Positions 20,615 to 30,345 of a stretch of DNA of 37,500 nt are shown piece after piece. The translations under genes and the position numbers were made by a program. The notes beneath the pieces were generated by a model that saw only the letters and a program-made list of their open reading frames with translations, was not told the DNA's origin and did not search any database. The stretch covers positions 1-37,500 of the forward strand of contig NW_027437487.1 in assembly GCF_964204645.1 (NCBI RefSeq), read 5' to 3'. The stretch's first letter is position 1. Each line of letters opens with the position of its first letter. This DNA comes from Tubulanus polymorphus (taxonomy: Eukaryota > Nemertea > Palaeonemertea > Tubulaniformes > Tubulanidae).

Positions 20615-20731
20615 ACGCCTGATGATGACTAATAGTATTTTTAGCCGAAACGTTGCTCCAAATATATATATCATTTTACTATAGAACTATTCATTTCTTG
20701 GCTGAATTTATCGTGGGATTTCTCTCGTTTT
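20615..20731 (+). repeat. Dispersed repeat family Z, best copy
   Basis: CGCCTGATGATGACTAATAG leads to TATTTTTAGCCGAAACGTTG, then CTCCAAATATATATATC and an AT-rich part ending GTGGGATTTCTCTCGTT. The 3' part matches 2289-2374; the 5' part matches the inverse of 31145-31265. CTGATGA (20619-20625) and GAAA (20647-20650) are spaced as in a hammerhead ribozyme core, but the stem between them is weak. Confidence 0.7.
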
Positions 20732-20768
20732 AGGAGACTCCATTTACCCCACAATACTAGACAAGTTT

Positions 20769-20834
20769 GGACCCAGTTCCACACGAGTTCGAGTTACCTG
20801 TGAGTTAACTCAGAACACTGTGGAACTAGGTCCT
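20769..20834. mobile_element. Family B mini-element, 66 bp
   Basis: GGACCCAGTTCCACAC at the left is the inverse of GTGGAACTAGGTCC at the right, with one mismatch. GAGTTACCTGTGAGTTAACTC lies inside. It is the shortest complete B copy in the window. No target duplication is evident. Confidence 0.7.
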
Positions 20835-21910
20835 AAAGTTTCCATGCCCGAAACCGATGATTTTTTTTTTGTATATTCTTGTATATTATTTTAGTTTATT
20901 CAACATATATTTGTACATGATAAGATAGATAACTCAGTTATACATTACACAAACAGCATAAGCTTGAACCGTGCACTTAATGAAAGTAATTTGTACTGGC
21001 GGTGATTTTGATGATTCGAAAGTTATTTCAATTTGTACAAAAGTACTCGAATATTGTCAAACTCGATTTATTCAAGTTATTGTAGTATCGACGCCCGCGC
21101 TAACAAGTTGAAATAGACATTAACCCGATGGCGACTCAGACGCGACAAGGAGAAAATTAATTACAAACTGCGGAAAAATCCAGTAATAAGGTTATAACGG
21201 AGACAGATGCTACTGAAGGGATGTGATATCAGTTCGTCTTGTAAATGTAAATAGCATCAGATTGTTCCATAGCAACGAGTAATCAATAGATGTTTATACC
21301 GTTATTAGCATGATTCAGTATCAGATTAGACCGAGTCTTATATTGCATTGATTCAGTCCCGGAGCCGCCCTTTTAATACAACTCGTATCTAATCGTCTTA
21401 GTGGAAGTCATGTATGTAGATTGGACACAGTGACATTTTAGCGCCAACGTCGTTCTCGGACAAATAATCGAATGCTTCAAGATTTATTACTAGATTTTCG
21501 TATTCGAGTTTATGTTATTTGTCATTGTGAGATTAGTTTCGTCAACGGTTAAGAGTTAACTCATTCGAGATAATATTAGTTCATTTTCGATGGGTCCCAC
21601 GAGCCTGTGTCGTGAAAAGCTTTAAACGGCTGAATTTGAAAGGTTCAAAAAGTCGAGTTTCAACTCGAGTTAAAACTCAAATTTTTCTTTTAGTCGCTGT
21701 TTGTTGCTTTATTGTTTACAATGAGGACAGCAATTCAAACTTAACCGTTTTAAACTTTAGCTAGTTCATTGAACTGGATTCATAAACAGTTAAAAGTCGA
21801 TTATGAAGTAATTTTGACAAAGTGAGACTGAGTACTTGTCACGCCATCTGGTGGAATAGCTGGTGTAACAGTTACCAATAGTAATTTTCCGTCCAGTAGT
21901 GTCTACTGTA
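20835..21910. other. No gene recognised
   Basis: Contains a T run at about 20862-20870 and a short inverted pair GAGTTT/AAAACTC at about 21655-21676. TGGAAGTCATGTATGT near 21402 also occurs near 7384. No exon is supported. Confidence 0.4.
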
Positions 21911-21966
21911 GTAGGGATGCTGAAGTAGGGATGTCGGAGTAGGGATGTCGGAGTAGGGATGCTGGA
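21911..21966 (+). repeat. 14-bp tandem repeat, four copies
   Basis: GTAGGGATGCTGAA, then GTAGGGATGTCGGA twice, then GTAGGGATGCTGGA. Confidence 0.92.
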
Positions 21967-22134
21967 GAGCCTTTTACTCGAAACAGTCGGCCTGTATGAA
22001 AATCAATATGATTGTACTACGGGTTTGATGGTGACTTTTTTATTGATTTAAATCGGTGTGTTAAGTATCAATCTGCCAACAGTTAAACAGACAACTATGA
22101 TGCGATAATATGTCTGGTATCATCATATCATCCA

Positions 22135-22410
22135 CCGATCTTACTGCGGTAATCAGAGGAACCGCTAGGTGCGCTAGTGTAGATCCAATCTTACTGTGGT
22201 AATCAGAGGAACCGCTAGGTGCGCTAATGTAGATCCGATCTTACTGTGGTAATCGAGGAACCGCTAGGTGCGCTAGTGTAAATCAAATATTACTGTGGCA
22301 ATCGAGGAACCGCTAGGTGCGCTAGTATAGATCCGATCTTACTGTGGCAATCGAGGAACCGCTAGGTGCGCTAGTGTAGAGCCGTTCTTTCTCGTGGCAA
22401 TTGAGGAAGG
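22135..22410 (+). repeat. 49-50 bp minisatellite, five copies plus a partial
   Basis: Units start at 22135, 22185, 22235, 22284 and 22333, with a diverged partial at 22382. Each has CCGATCTTACTGTGG, then AATCGAGGAACCGC and TAGGTGCGCTAGTGTAGAT. The first two are 50 bp (AATCAGAGG) and the next three 49 bp (AATCGAGG), so the one-base deletion spread with the later copies. No spacer sequence is present. Confidence 0.95.
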
Positions 22411-22420
22411 CGTTGTATTC

Positions 22421-22437
22421 TAAATAATAATAAAATT

Positions 22438-22473
<36 letters not shown>
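22421..22473. repeat. TAA microsatellite
   Basis: A run of ATA/TAA triplets just after the 50-bp array. AATAATAATAAAATTTAT precedes the pure run. Confidence 0.95.
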
Positions 22474-22475
<2 letters not shown>

Positions 22476-22754
22476 CACTGAATTCTGAATCAATAGTCGT
22501 CGTGATACGTGTAGATTTTCTACTCTCACTTTGAAACACTCATTCCTAGAGATTGAACTTGAAATTGTCACTAATTAGAATTCACCCTCGATTACAGTTT
22601 ATTGCCCTTTATAAACTCAAGGTCGCGATTTTAAATAACTCACTACCGATCGCGCTAGCAACATTCTACGTCATCAACTCGAGAAAAAAGAGCATAATAT
22701 GACGAATTTGAATCATTTTATAAACGAAACCAGAATTATGAGTCGCGCCATCAC

Positions 22755-23015
22755 CTGACGTATGACGATCACCATGAAAGGCATAGCGAGCAGTCTGTGA
22801 ACGCCATAAGTCAACAGTTTGATCGGGTTACACTCCACTAATTCGCTGCGTTGGGCCTCAATATTCCGAGTCAATTTACCCAATAATTGGATCGCTTTCA
22901 GCGTCGTGACGCGTTCGTCACCGTAGGCCTCATATCCGAGCGAGGTTTTCGCGTTCGACGACATTCGCGTAATGTGGAGACGATCGGTTGATGAACTCAG
23001 CGGCGGTCGCTGCTG
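22755..23015 (-). CDS. Candidate internal exon, protein not recognised
   Basis: On the minus strand a good acceptor (GATTTGTTTCAG ending at 23016) is followed by 261 open bases to CGTCAG/GTGATG, a fair donor. The exon would be 87 codons, phase 0 at both ends. The product has no low-complexity content and reads like a folded protein, e.g. SSNAKTSLGYEAYGDERVT, then TLKAIQLLGKLTRNIEAQRS, then a hydrophobic run near LLAMPFMVIVI. The G/C content is higher than in the flanks, as expected for coding sequence. Three CAG triplets at the 5' edge mean the acceptor could lie one codon later. A second possible donor (TTGG/GTAAAT) lies inside. The open frame continues past both edges (22713-23051), so a longer frame is possible. 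I do not recognise the family. No partner exon could be identified nearby, so the gene would have large introns or be a pseudogene remnant. Confidence 0.45.
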
Positions 23016-23887
23016 CTGAAACAAATCACGGATTAGATTTATCCGATGCAAACTAACAAAAATTAGATTCGATTGAAGTAAAGATTGATTCCTTCAGCTC
23101 CAATAACGCCTTCCTAGAAGAAACTTATGTTTTATATCGCGAATGAGTGTGTCATATAGCGTGTAGTTTGTACATCTAGACGCGCAGAATAGTGAAATCA
23201 TTAACCACTATATACTCATTGAATAGATTAAAAACGAAATTGATTTATCCCAAGCCCGTACACTCTCAGTTGGAGAATAGATTGAAAAATCCACTATCAT
23301 TTAAAAGATTAGAACCAAGAATTTAAAGTAATCGAGAATTGAAATCTAAATCTAAAAAACACGACGTTTCGACGGGTGGAAATCTTTTCGTGTAGAGTGC
23401 GTTATGGGTTATAACATAAAAACAACCCACTAAATTCAAGAGATTTTGAAACGAAATTTATTTACCAAAAATGAAAATCAGAAGGCGTTTCATGCTCCAG
23501 ATACCATCGTCAGTTGCGATGAAACGTAAGTATGGGCTTAGGGTAAAGTGCTCTTACTCATTTTCGGAGATTAATTTGAAACATCTCGAATCCGAAGATG
23601 GAAAGAAATATCTATCTAAATTGTCACAGAGCTTTGGTTGTTAATCGTTAATATCGTGAGTTCGTTAAACTGCGACTAATCTTAATTTATCTTCTCAGAA
23701 CATGTTCATCGCGATAGCCAAAAAAGGGACTCGGAGATTTATTTTAGTTATATTTGCGGGATTTTTATATACAACACGACTGCAATAAATCTCAATAAAT
23801 TTTGAAGATACGAAACATTCAAATCGACACAACCATCAAATCGCCTTCAGTTCTAACAGTATCTCCTTGGCCCGGTTACACATCATG
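23016..23887. other. No feature recognised
   Basis: Repetitive-looking AT-rich sequence but no match to the named families and no supported exon. Confidence 0.4.
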
Positions 23888-23977
23888 ACGTAGGTCTTAA
23901 ATCTCCAAACTGATGTTAGTTGTTAGATTAACTATAGTATTAAGTTAGTCTTGAATCTAAGCCATGACTATGCAACT
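23888..23977 (-). mobile_element. Family A, partial copy
   Basis: TAGGTCTTAAATCTCC, TTGTTAGATTAACTATAG, TAAGTTAGTCTTGAATC and AAGCCATGACTATGCAAC follow in family order. The GGGGCC terminus is missing. An open frame just downstream (23998-24189) has plausible composition but no recognised product and a non-ATG start. Confidence 0.6.
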
Positions 23978-24239
23978 TTTGCATATGCCTAATATTCGTG
24001 ATACATGGAAGGTTTAAGCCAGTTGGTTCGATTTACGACCCGCAATGTCTCGTGTGCTGCGGAACGGATGAAATTCAACCCTATCGATTCAATCGTCTCC
24101 CAACTCCCATAAACGAAGCTATTCCAGTCGATTTATTGGGCGTAAATTCTAAATCAAATATTAAGATAATCGCCGATAAGGATGCTTAATCAGTTAGAAT
24201 TGCCGGGAAGACATTCGCCCATCAGATGAGCTCGTGTCT

Positions 24240-24547
24240 TAATGGTTGACTTCAGTCATGGTTGATACCAGGATAATGAGTTAAATCATATTGACCCCCT
24301 CCACGACCTTGCTGAATCCAAAGCCAGTGTTGTCACATGGCTCAGCAGTCACTGAGTCAAAAATTCTCGGTAACAGAAACGTCATGATATTCATAAATTT
24401 CAAGATTGCATTCAGAAAAATTAATCCCATTTCAATATGATATACAGCCATAGACCCTTCTCGAAAAATGCGGATTCGAACCAGCAACCTTTTGATCGTC
24501 ACGGCTAGCAACATGTAGACGGTTTACCACAAGGCTAAACTGCCGAC
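24240..24547 (-). mobile_element. tRNA-derived SINE, probable
   Basis: Read on the minus strand, TAGCCTTGTGG (24527-24537) fits a Pol III A box with one deviation. GGTTCGAATCC (24472-24482) is a perfect B box, preceded by AAAAGGTTGCT as in many tRNA-derived SINEs. The box spacing fits a tRNA with a long variable region, but the anticodon arm does not fold convincingly. The sequence beyond the B box runs on for up to about 230 bp without a terminator, so this is a SINE head plus body, not a tRNA gene. The 3' end is uncertain. Confidence 0.6.
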
Positions 24548-24800
24548 AATGAAATACGAGAAAGTTTTCGTTGATCTATAAACGCTGACGTGGAACTGTT
24601 TCTATTGCCTGGTGGTGCATTGCATTGATATCCTCTTCATTTCGTTGTGGTAAAACTATCAATATACTGGAGAATTCAGGGAATACACGTTTACTATTCC
24701 GTTCAGTTTCAGAGGACGTCAACGTGATGTTCGAGTGAATCTTCAGTTTGATATCAAAACTGGCCCCAAGGGATTCAAGACTTGTATGAGACCTTCTTAG

Positions 24801-25010
24801 TTCTAGCAACTTAGGATCAGTTTCATCTAACAGCTTAAGACTAAGCTCCGGGGCATTTTAGTTCTATAACCAATCTAGCAACTTAAGTCTCGCAAGTCTT
24901 AGGTCATTTCGGAACTAGCCAATCTAACAACTTGTGACCAGTCTGAGATTATTCTGATTAAAACCAATTTAGCAACTGAAGACCGGTCTTGGGATTTAAC
25001 TCCACTTTCG
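24801..25010 (+). mobile_element. Family A with internal tandem expansion
   Basis: The core word (CCAATCTAACAACTTAAGACC type) recurs at about 24823, 24870, 24919 and 24964, spaced 45-49 bp apart. It appears in the variants TCATCTAACAGCTTAAGAC, CCAATCTAGCAACTTAAGTC, CCAATCTAACAACTTGTGAC and CCAATTTAGCAACTGAAGAC. Other A copies have one or two such words, so this one has expanded internally. Confidence 0.7.
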
Positions 25011-25904
25011 AACTTAATAAAGTCACCACTGCGCAATTGGGCTTCGGACATCGTAGTTTGTTCTGCAATCGAGCATGCTATAACTGTCATATTCAGGTGT
25101 TCAAACCTATTGCGGGGAGGGCATCGTGAAATAAAGACGAAGTTGTTTATCCAGATAGACAGCTGTATCGTGGAACAATTCGAATAACTAGTGTTTGTCA
25201 TATAGATTTGTATAATATCCGATTCGGCTTAGAGAAGAAAAAAAAACCCGCTGCCCTCAGTGCAAATATAACCGAAATATAATATTCATAGACATTTCAC
25301 TGAATGTAAGTTAATCTCTTGACAACGTGGCGCGATTCTGTTCTTCGCGTTTTATCGGGATTGAATCTTCTGGAAAGAAAAATGACTAGCGAATACAGCA
25401 AAATAGTTCATTGAAGGTGCTATTTTTTCCTAATGTTTCAAACCGATGCAACGTTCGTTAGTTATACGGTATATTACTACAAGCGCCCTTAGGTACGTAC
25501 GTATCCACGTAAAGGCACTCCTGTTAAAAATTAACTTTCGTGTATTCTTTGAATTTAATATTCATTAAGCGACGACGACGACGGCAGCGGCGAAGGCTCG
25601 CCAAAACACATGTTCAATATTCAGATAGAATCATGACACGCATTCATTAAGACTATAAACACACTATATACAAATTCAACTGATTAAAAACGAGATTAGT
25701 TTTGAATTGGAATTAAATTCTGAAAGACAGACAACGTCAACACCAAACACCATACGCCGTGTTGATCTTAATTCCTGATAAATGAATTTCTAATCTTTTT
25801 AATGTATATATAGTGGATTCTGAAATCGATTACTTATTTTCCACGTCCTCAATTAATGGACTCATTCTATTAAGATACGAATCTATAAGTAAAAGCATAT
25901 GCAG
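25011..25904. other. No feature recognised
   Basis: A short GAC triplet run lies near 25570. Minus-strand open frames at 24576-24809 and 24899-25201, next to and overlapping the A copy, are not supported. Confidence 0.4.
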
Positions 25905-26075
25905 ATCCAGTTGCACGGCTCCACAGTTTGAGTCAATCTTTGACTCAGTCATGGCTAAGACCTAAGACAGGTCTTAGGCCATCTAACAACTGCTACAGCC
26001 AATCTAACAACTTACCGGTAAGACCAGAATTGAGAACACTTTTGAATGTTAGTCCCCACTATGCAAAACGGCTCT
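25905..26075 (+). mobile_element. Family A copy, rearranged
   Basis: GATCCAGTTGCACGGCTCC, GACTCAGTCATGGCTAAGAC, CTAAGACAGGTCTTAGGCC, CATCTAACAACTG, CCAATCTAACAACTTACCG and GTCCCCACTATGCAAAACGG are recognisable. The core word occurs twice only about 25 bp apart. Confidence 0.6.
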
Positions 26076-26230
26076 ACAGGGCCACTTAAATTTAAAACTG
26101 ACTTGAGTTGTGAGATTGGTTATACAGTACTATGTTGGTCATATATCATATCATATCATATCATTTTATTTCCTGGATAATTTACATCAAAATCTTAGAC
26201 TGGTCTAAAATTTAAGCCATGTTTGTGCGC
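26076..26230 (-). mobile_element. Family A copy interrupted by a tail-like insertion
   Basis: ACTTAAATTTAAAACTGACTTG, GTTGTGAGATTGGTTATAC and then, after an interruption at about 26143-26190, AATCTTAGACTGGTCTAAAA and TTTAAGCCATG. The two halves fit one A element split by foreign sequence. Confidence 0.55.
26143..26190 (-). mobile_element. LINE-like tail, (ATGAT)n plus AATAAA
   Basis: On the minus strand CCAGGAAATAAAATGATATG continues into several ATGAT/ATATG units. A polyadenylation signal followed by a pentamer repeat suggests a short, heavily 5'-truncated non-LTR insertion. It could instead be a simple microsatellite. Confidence 0.4.
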
Positions 26231-27127
26231 CTGGGACCATTACAAATACGATAATAAAGTAAAACAGTTTTTACATTCGGATCAAATGTTATTCATTAAC
26301 CCCAACACATTTCCTCCAACTTTCAATATCGTTTAGTTCATCCAGAAGGTTTTTATCCTTGGCCGCGATGTTTACCACGGTAAACGGCAGGCAGTTTGAA
26401 AATCACATTTCCATTCGATGTTGACTTTACAGAGAACAAACAAACCGGGATAATCAGACCAGGTAGGCGGAAGGAAGTCGAAGGGCTCGGTAGGGGTTTT
26501 TTTGTTGAAAGTACGAATCAACCTTTACATAACAAACGAAAAGAAAAATATTTAGAAAAAAGAGATAGAGAGGGTGAGAGGAAGAGCGAATGGAGAACCA
26601 CTTCTCAGCTGTTTACCATCTATCGTTAAAACAAATAGCATCTTCCTGGTTATTAGTTAAATTGTTATCGTGCGAGTATTAACAGGTGTGCTGTTGATTT
26701 AGTTAGCGCTTAAACAGTTCTATGGCTTAAAACAATTCGATTTTTTCTACTGTTTGAAATCAACGGATTAGATTCTCAGACGCGTTGAACCGAGGTCGAG
26801 AAACCGTAACGCAGAATGTTTGTAGGGGTTTTAAATCAATAAACGCGAAAACAGGTTCAGGGAGAAACGATTTGAATGCTTTGAGCCATTAAAGAAAAGG
26901 TTTTTGAAAATGGCTCCTTGAAACGTGGAACGATTGTGAAATGACGGTGAAATTTGCACTCGCTCGAGTATCGAACCCGGGTGTCGTACACAGCTAACGG
27001 TCGTGGTTACCGGTAAACCGATGAATCAATCCACTTTACTCTGTGTTCATACAGCACAACACGTCAAAATCCTCTTATAGTTTGTATTCTTCATGTGTGA
27101 AATATAATCATAATTCACAAGTGAAAG
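26231..27127. other. No gene; hairpin and tRNA-like box
   Basis: At 26884-26920 GAGCCATT pairs with AATGGCTC, and the right side shares a 17-mer with the palindrome at 18850. On the minus strand at about 26968-26980 CCGGGTTCGATAC resembles a Pol III B box, with GGTTTACCGGTAACC upstream as a poor A-box candidate. This is a possible decayed SINE head. Confidence 0.35.
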
Positions 27128-27432
27128 ATGGCGATGATCGTATCACTGCATATATCTACATATTTCTACAGATTTCTAACTGCAGATATCGCCGCCGTCC
27201 GAACGCGATCACGCGATCTGCAAATTTTGAAAAACTGTTTTTTCTTCACCTTGAACTTGAATTTCCAGCTCGCGATAGAAATCGACAGCTTCGAACGAGA
27301 GGCTCGAGAGCTGATGAAATTCAACCGATGGAAGATTACAGTGGTATCAAAAATGCAGTGCAACCGGATCGTGGGTTATATTACCTAATCTCCAGTAAAC
27401 TGTATCTCATGGATCTGGATCGGGGATATTTG
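27128..27432 (+). CDS. Possible exon region, frame ambiguous, unrecognised
   Basis: A good acceptor (TGAATTTCCAG ending at 27268) is followed by relatively G/C-rich sequence. In one frame it reads LAIEIDSFEREARELMKFNR, an amphipathic charged helix, but stops at 27388. In another frame it stays open to a possible donor TTTG/GTAATC at 27432-27434, reading about 55 residues including LYYLISSKLYLMDLDRGYL. Only one frame could be real. An ATG at 27128 opens the first frame upstream of the acceptor. No family is recognised. Confidence 0.25.
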
Positions 27433-27530
27433 GTAATCTCGCTACATATTTTACCTGTTTGTGAGATCGGTTTAGATCGGTGATAATTTATAAATTGTAT
27501 ATTATTTGTTATAAATTGCTATAATTTTCA

Positions 27531-27541
27531 GAAAATAAATA

Positions 27542-27578
<37 letters not shown>

Positions 27579-27579
27579 G
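27531..27579. repeat. AAT microsatellite after AAATAAATAAA
   Basis: A pure AAT run preceded by CAGAAAATAAATAAA. The order (AATAAA then AAT repeats) could mark a retrotransposon 3' end on the plus strand, but no body is recognised. Confidence 0.93.
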
Positions 27580-28036
27580 TTTAAAGAACGAAAATGAACT
27601 TAGACTGGTTGTGAAATTGTTAGATTCGTCAGAGAACTTGTCTTAAATCCAAGTGTAATTTATCCACATGAGTTTTAATCAAAGACGTTACTGAATGAAG
27701 GCATTCGTTTTTCTTGCCTGATGTTTTGTGTTTTAAATGTCACATCGTTATGGTTCTCATATTAGCATTGCCGTTAGTAGCGCGACTGATGAGAGTACTG
27801 TGGGAGTGTTTGTTATACGAAACGAGCTGGAATGAGTTTATTTTTTTGAGTTGTTCTTGACTGAATAATGACTAAATCATAGGTCAATGACCTTTTTCGC
27901 GGTAAACAACTGATCTGGCAGTGGTAATCTCCTCGATAACCTGTCTGTGGAGCTGTGCACCGATTGCAATCTAAGTTTTCTAGTTGAGTGATGCAATGTG
28001 AACTTAATCTTCTTTGAAAATATTTGTTTTGTTTAT
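27580..28036. other. No gene recognised; family A trace
   Basis: GAACTTAGACTGGTTGTGAA and TTGTTAGATTCG (about 27596-27633) are remnants of A. A Cys-rich minus frame (27813-28082) is not recognised. Confidence 0.35.
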
Positions 28037-28180
28037 CAACTGTGGATCGAACTGGACACGTAGGAAAATCAAACCCACGCAACTGTGGAACAGGAGTTTA
28101 GAGACAAGTTAAGCCCTCACAACTGTGGAACTGGGTACCGAGTCAAATTGAACCCACACAACTATTGAACAGGTCCACGG
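28037..28180 (+). repeat. Tandem array built from family B, about 40-bp units
   Basis: Units start with CAACTGTGG at 28037, 28080 and 28120 and with CAACTATTG at 28159, giving lengths of 43, 40 and 39 bp. Each pairs a B terminus (CAACTGTGGAACAGG) with a filler ending AACCCACA or AGCCCTCA. The units are more diverged than in the array at 29585. Confidence 0.75.
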
Positions 28181-28797
28181 CATTTTCGTAGAACTTCAGA
28201 GACCAAGGTTTTGATCACGAAAAAAAAACCTTCTCAAATGATTATAAATTCTAAGACATTTAAACTGTTTAAAGCAATGATTTAGTGTATTTTGCTTTTC
28301 TTAAGGTGACCGGGTATCTTTCTGCGTCAATAGCACTTACGAGCGTATAGCATACGTATTCACGCGAAAAAGATTGCATTTCGGAACTCTGGATGGGCGC
28401 CGTCAAAATATCCGATTAATCATTTTAATCGTCTCGGATTAAGTTACAACGAACGACGGAAGACGTATAAATATTTCATGAGCAAAATTGAATTTACTTG
28501 GCGACTCGTGTAAACACTGCCGGCAAGAATGAGTTCAATAGAACGGAATCTGATTTGAAATTCAAAGTCACGGGTTAAGTTGTGAAATGTTTTTAACGAG
28601 TTTATGTCGGAAGTTGGGTTGACGGACGATCGGATGTTACTTTATACAAACAAATCGGCAATTAATGAACTACCGGCATATTTCTAACTTGATATCGAAT
28701 TCTGTATGACTTTTAACATTATCGTAACGGTTTTAACGGCGGTTTTTAGATTTCAAGTAAAGATTTAGAGTAAATCAACAAAAATGAATACGAGAGA
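28181..28797. other. No feature recognised
   Basis: No shared repeats and no supported exon. Confidence 0.4.
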
Positions 28798-29127
28798 CTA
28801 CAATCCTCCGTATTTCAAAATCAAACCCGCTGTTTCATTCTCGGCAGTGTGACTAGTGGGTTTATAAGGGTCCCAACAAATAATCATAAAAACCATATGA
28901 ATCAATCGAATCATCCTTCGTTCAAACACGTGTTTCATATTTTGTATACGAAAGACAGATTCACAATATTGAAGATTATAATCGGATGACATTTCGGGTA
29001 AAATGCTTCTGCACAAGGTCACAGATTTATCAGAAATGTTTCCGCTATTTCTAAAAGCTGTATTCGCTGATGATTGGATAATCGGCTTAACGTGAGTAGT
29101 ATTCACATATAGAGAGAGATGAGGCAA
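28798..29127 (-). CDS. Unrecognised 109-codon open frame
   Basis: Open for about 330 bp on the minus strand and ending in TAG at 28798. The apparent start is TTG; the first in-frame ATG is well inside. The product has mixed composition with a hydrophobic run (RLIHMVFMIICWD) that could be a membrane segment. There is no recognised motif, no clear acceptor, and codon third positions are AT-rich like the background. It could be a terminal exon, but chance is as likely. Confidence 0.2.
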   Translation of the reverse strand: MPHLSLYVNTTHVKPIIQSSANTAFRNSGNISDKSVTLCRSILPEMSSDYNLQYCESVFRIQNMKHVFERRMIRLIHMVFMIICWDPYKPTSHTAENETAGLILKYGGL

Positions 29128-29250
29128 CCGAATGCGGTGATGATCCTGTGCATCTCGACAGCGCGGTGGATCCTTTGATTTTTTTGTTTTAAAAGATAAT
29201 CACGACGTAGAAGACGCGGAGTACACGTCTCATATCTGGAAGTGCGAAAT
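29128..29250. other. No feature recognised
   Basis: Short unremarkable stretch before the purine tract. Confidence 0.4.
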
Positions 29251-29311
29251 GATAGAGGGAGAGAGGGAGGGAGGGAGGGAGAGGGAGGGAGGGAGGGAGG
29301 GATAGAGAGAG
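29251..29311 (+). repeat. GGGA/GA purine microsatellite
   Basis: Nearly pure purine tract of GGGA and GAGA units. GAGAGGGAGGGAGGGAGGGA-type blocks occur twice. Confidence 0.95.
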
Positions 29312-29584
29312 CAGCGAACAGCAGTAATTCCCTGTACGCAGATCCGCTTTCTGTAACATCATGAGAGAAACGACTCGTACCACAATGGACTCTGGATGAT
29401 GCCTAATTAGTAAAAATAGTCACAGTCACTTGGCTCATATAGATTCATTAGGGATCATAGTTTCACAGTTTCACCCAGTTTCACAGTTGTGAGTTGACTG
29501 CTTAGAGTTGAGACACTGGTAGATTAGTAAATATTAACTTTAAACCGCAGTGGATCCAGATGAAGTTACCCCATTGAAACTCGA
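29312..29584. other. Flank with B-like words
   Basis: TTTCACAGTTTCACCCAGTT and GTGAGTTGACTGCTTAGAG at about 29461-29505 resemble diverged B units leading into the array. Confidence 0.35.
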
Positions 29585-29738
29585 AACTGTGGAACTGGAT
29601 CGTGAGTTTAGAGTTGAATCTATCTCATAACTGTGGAACTGGAGCCTGAGTTCAGAGTTAATTCTATCTCCATAACTGTGGAACTGGAGCCTGAGTTCAG
29701 AGTTGACTCTAACTTACAACTGTGGAACTGGATCCAGG
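29585..29738 (+). repeat. Tandem array built from family B, 44-45 bp units
   Basis: Units start with AACTGTGGAACTGGA at 29585, 29629, 29674 and 29718 (partial). Each contains GCCTGAGTTCAGAGTT or a variant and ends near CTATCTC-AT. The unit is one B terminus plus the GAGTTAACTC-like interior. The last partial unit ends in GGATCCAGG, like an intact right end. Confidence 0.85.
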
Positions 29739-30148
29739 ATTACCGCGAGTATTGAACTTTTTTTAGCTATAGAATTCGTTTTTCTAAACGATAAGCAATT
29801 TTTTCATTAGATATTCTGGTCTGCACAACTGATAACGGAGTAGACGTTTTTAAACATCAATCGTATAAAGTTACCGCTGTATTTCTTATACTCTGTGTGT
29901 AATGCGCTTAGTGTCTATGTAAGCTTTAAGCCATATCGTCCGCTTCTTCCACGGCAACTTTTAATATCGCGTGAAAAACGAATATTCTTTTCAAATCAGA
30001 CGTATTTATTTATATCTATTCATGCGATATATGGATACACTGATACTGATATTATCTTCTTGGTCAAATATCTAAAAGATTTTGTGCAGTTCGGTCTGCC
30101 AACTGGAATCACGATCACACGAGCGTTTTCGACCCAGGCCAAATTCGG
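29739..30148. other. No feature recognised
   Basis: The open frame 29895-30209 runs into family E and is not supported. An outer part of E may begin near 30090 (TCTGCCAACTGGAATCAC). Confidence 0.35.
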
Positions 30149-30345
30149 TCCGACAAAAAGCGTCGGTCCCCGCCTAGATTTTAGCGCGGGTGAAATCATT
30201 GCGCGTTAACGCTAACAACTGGTTCCGGAAGTGACTCACCTCGCGTGCCACAGCATCGTTTCGATTGTATTTAAGTAACGAGTGAGTGATTTACGTGTGC
30301 AGCGCGCTCTAGTTAGGCGCTGGCCAAATTTGACTCGGTCTGGTG
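30149..30345 (+). repeat. Dispersed repeat family E, copy 2
   Basis: CCGACAAAAAGCGTCGGTCC at the left, then TTTTAGCGCGGGTGAAATCA, AGTGACTCACCTCGCGTGCC, CCACAGCATCGTTTCG, TTAGGCGCTGGCCAAATTTG and ACTCGGTCTGG. It is collinear with 2915-3105, including one 3-bp length difference (GCTAACAACTGG against GCTAACTGG). Confidence 0.65.

Noticed and set aside
24462-24547. Functional tRNA gene on the minus strand
   Set aside because: The boxes fit, but the cloverleaf does not close well and there is no T-run terminator after the B box, so a SINE is more likely.
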